A stretch of 6,071 nucleotides of DNA from JAKLDO01 sp035354435. Its GTDB lineage: Bacteria; UBP6; UBA1177. The notes under the pieces were generated by a model, which searched no databases, was not told the DNA's origin, and worked only from the letters and a program-made list of their open reading frames with translations. The translations under genes and the position numbers were made by a program. The stretch covers positions 1 through 6,071 of the forward strand of contig DAOQAY010000158.1 of assembly GCA_035354435.1 (NCBI GenBank), written 5' to 3'. Positions 4,797 through 6,071 of this stretch are shown here, piece by piece (within the stretch, counting starts at the first letter, position 1; each line of letters begins with the position of its first letter).

Positions 4797-5807
4797 ATGA
4801 CAGAATTCATACTCGGAATAGAAAGCAGCTGTGATGACACTTCAGTTGCAGTAGTATCCTCGAAAATGGAAGTCTTAAGCCAGAGAACTGTCTCACAGAC
4901 AAGTGTTCATAAACTTTTCGGCGGTGTAATCCCTGAAATAGCGGCAAGGAACCATATCGCCTGGATAATTCCTGCAATAGAATCTGCAATGAAAGAAAGC
5001 GGAAAAAGCAGTAATGATATTTCTGCGATCGCTGTCACCAATTTTCCGGGACTTATCGGCAGTCTTCTTGTCGGAGTTTGTGCGGCAAAAGGTCTTTCTA
5101 TGGGCTGGAACAAGCCGCTGATAGCTGTCAACCATCTGGATGCTCATATTTCGAGTGCATTTCTTCTGAAAGATAAAAAACCGCAATTTCCGTATCTTGC
5201 ACTTGTCGTTTCCGGCGGACATACATCACTCATAGAAGTGAATGAAAGCGGAAAGGTGACTCTCGGTGAGACAATGGATGATGCTGCCGGTGAAGCTTAC
5301 GATAAAGTCGCAAAAATGGCAGATCTCGGTTATCCGGGAGGTCCTGTGATCGACAAGCTCGCTTCAACCGGCAACAAGTTAAAATATAAACTGCCGTATC
5401 TGCTTAAAAACAACAACAAATACGCCGATGAGATAGTTTTTTCCTTCAGCGGAATAAAATCTGCCGTCAAAAGAGTGCTTGAAGAAGGGACCGTCGATAT
5501 GCCTTCACTGATGGCTGCTTTTCAGGACAGGATAGTGGAACTGATCGAAAGAAAAATGAGGCTGGCCCTGAGCAGGAATAAATATAAAGCTCTTGTTGTA
5601 TCAGGCGGAGTGAGTGCAAATTCGGCAGTTAGAGCAATGTCTGCAAAGCTCGCAAAAGAAAAGGGAATGGAACTGTTCATTCCGGAATTGAAATACTGTC
5701 AGGATAACGGTGCAATGGTTGCAGCAGCAGCTTTTGAGGATCTGAAAAACGGGAAATTCACTCCGGTCGACTTTGATGTCGCCGCAACTGTGAGAACAAG
5801 AAGATGA
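4797..5807 (+). CDS. tsaD: tRNA N6-adenosine threonylcarbamoyltransferase TsaD
   Basis: This 336-residue ASKHA-fold enzyme transfers threonylcarbamoyl from threonylcarbamoyl-AMP to A37 of ANN-decoding tRNAs, acting in the cytoplasm with TsaB and TsaE. Evidence: MTEFILGIESSCDDTSVAVV at the N-terminus, GGVIPEIAARNH (42-53), the metal-binding NHLDAH (H113, H117), VVSGGHT (137-143), EAYDKVAKMADLGYPGGP (166-183), FSFSGIKSAV (215-224), SGGVSAN (269-275) and CQDNGAMVA with D303 as the third metal ligand. The length is normal for the family. AGGGG (4788-4792) four bases before the ATG serves as ribosome-binding site and lies inside the end of nfo. The TGA shares bases with the rsmA ATG, so translation of the two is probably coupled. 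Confidence 0.98.
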   Translation: MTEFILGIESSCDDTSVAVVSSKMEVLSQRTVSQTSVHKLFGGVIPEIAARNHIAWIIPAIESAMKESGKSSNDISAIAVTNFPGLIGSLLVGVCAAKGLSMGWNKPLIAVNHLDAHISSAFLLKDKKPQFPYLALVVSGGHTSLIEVNESGKVTLGETMDDAAGEAYDKVAKMADLGYPGGPVIDKLASTGNKLKYKLPYLLKNNNKYADEIVFSFSGIKSAVKRVLEEGTVDMPSLMAAFQDRIVELIERKMRLALSRNKYKALVVSGGVSANSAVRAMSAKLAKEKGMELFIPELKYCQDNGAMVAAAAFEDLKNGKFTPVDFDVAATVRTRR

Positions 5808-6071
5808 GCCTGAAAGAGATAAAGGAATTTCTTGCCTGGTCGGGCGATCATGCAAAAAAGAACTTTTCGCAGAATTTTCTATTTAACGACGACACTCTTC
5901 ACAGGATAGTCGATCTTGTTCCTGAAAACAGGGGTTTTTATGTCGAAATAGGCGGAGGTTTGGGTTCTCTGACGGCTATAGCTGTGCAGAAAAAGCTTTT
6001 TCCGCTTACAGTTGCAGACCTTGATGACACCATGCTGACTGTTCTGAGAAGGCGTTTCGGTGAAGTTGCGG
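5804..6071 (+). CDS. rsmA: 16S rRNA dimethyladenosine transferase (RsmA/KsgA), N-terminal part
   Basis: The ATG at 5804 overlaps the tsaD stop as ATGA, and the frame stays open to the right edge, giving 89 residues. RsmA uses S-adenosylmethionine to dimethylate two adjacent adenines near the 3' end of 16S rRNA during small-subunit assembly. The order of motifs matches the family: AKKNFSQNFLFND (17-29, usually K-x-LGQNFL), the SAM-binding loop VEIGGGLGSLT (47-57, usually EIGPGLG), and VADLDDTML (70-78, usually EID or ELD). The departures (S for G before QNFL, G for P in the loop, D for E in the acidic motif) are conservative but make it a divergent member. ErmB-like 23S methylases share the fold; the tsaD neighbourhood favours RsmA. 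Confidence 0.88.
   Translation, partial: MSLKEIKEFLAWSGDHAKKNFSQNFLFNDDTLHRIVDLVPENRGFYVEIGGGLGSLTAIAVQKKLFPLTVADLDDTMLTVLRRRFGEVA

Noticed and set aside
4893..5222. - strand frames inside tsaD and nfo
   Set aside because: They are shadows of well-supported genes, with no family resemblance and no start signals.

Overview
The window is a stretch of bacterial chromosome, mostly tightly packed genes on the + strand, interrupted by an AT-rich block of about 1.6 kb on the - strand. A lipoprotein-type signal peptide and an anaerobic ribonucleotide reductase activase point to an anaerobic or facultative bacterium, probably Gram-negative. I cannot name the phylum from sequence alone.

Layout. At 1-287 is the 3' end of a class IV PLP enzyme, most like aminodeoxychorismate lyase (PabC, or the PabC half of a PabB-PabC fusion). 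It overlaps by 8 bp a complete, signal-less GH13 alpha-amylase (280-1530) that resembles maltotetraose-forming enzymes. From 3226 to the right edge runs a compact operon: an NrdG-type radical SAM activase, endonuclease IV (nfo), tsaD (tRNA t6A synthesis) and the start of rsmA/ksgA (16S rRNA dimethyltransferase). Gaps within it are 7 bp, 1 bp and a 4-bp overlap.

Between these blocks (about 1518-3099) lies the most interesting part. It is a two-gene - strand module: a MarR-family repressor (2477-2905) followed by a tandem-domain SnoaL/NTF2-like protein with a lipoprotein-like leader (1536-2390). Both genes are preceded by near-identical inverted repeats, GTTCG-N4-CGAAC. The copy in front of marR fills the 17-bp spacer of a promoter with a perfect -35 box, and the other lies just ahead of the SnoaL gene. 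This is the expected layout of an autoregulated repressor and its target.

The module appears to have been inserted into the 3' end of the amylase gene. The last codons of the amylase (GEYTVWMKS) occur again at 3100-3137 as an orphan gene tail (GEYTVWIKS-stop), 30 of 34 bases identical, in the same orientation on the far side of the module. The ancestral order was therefore probably pabC - amylase - nrdG - nfo - tsaD - rsmA, all co-directional. The module would have split it, given the amylase a new C-terminus (SDHM), and brought or exposed a new promoter (3041-3070) for the downstream operon.
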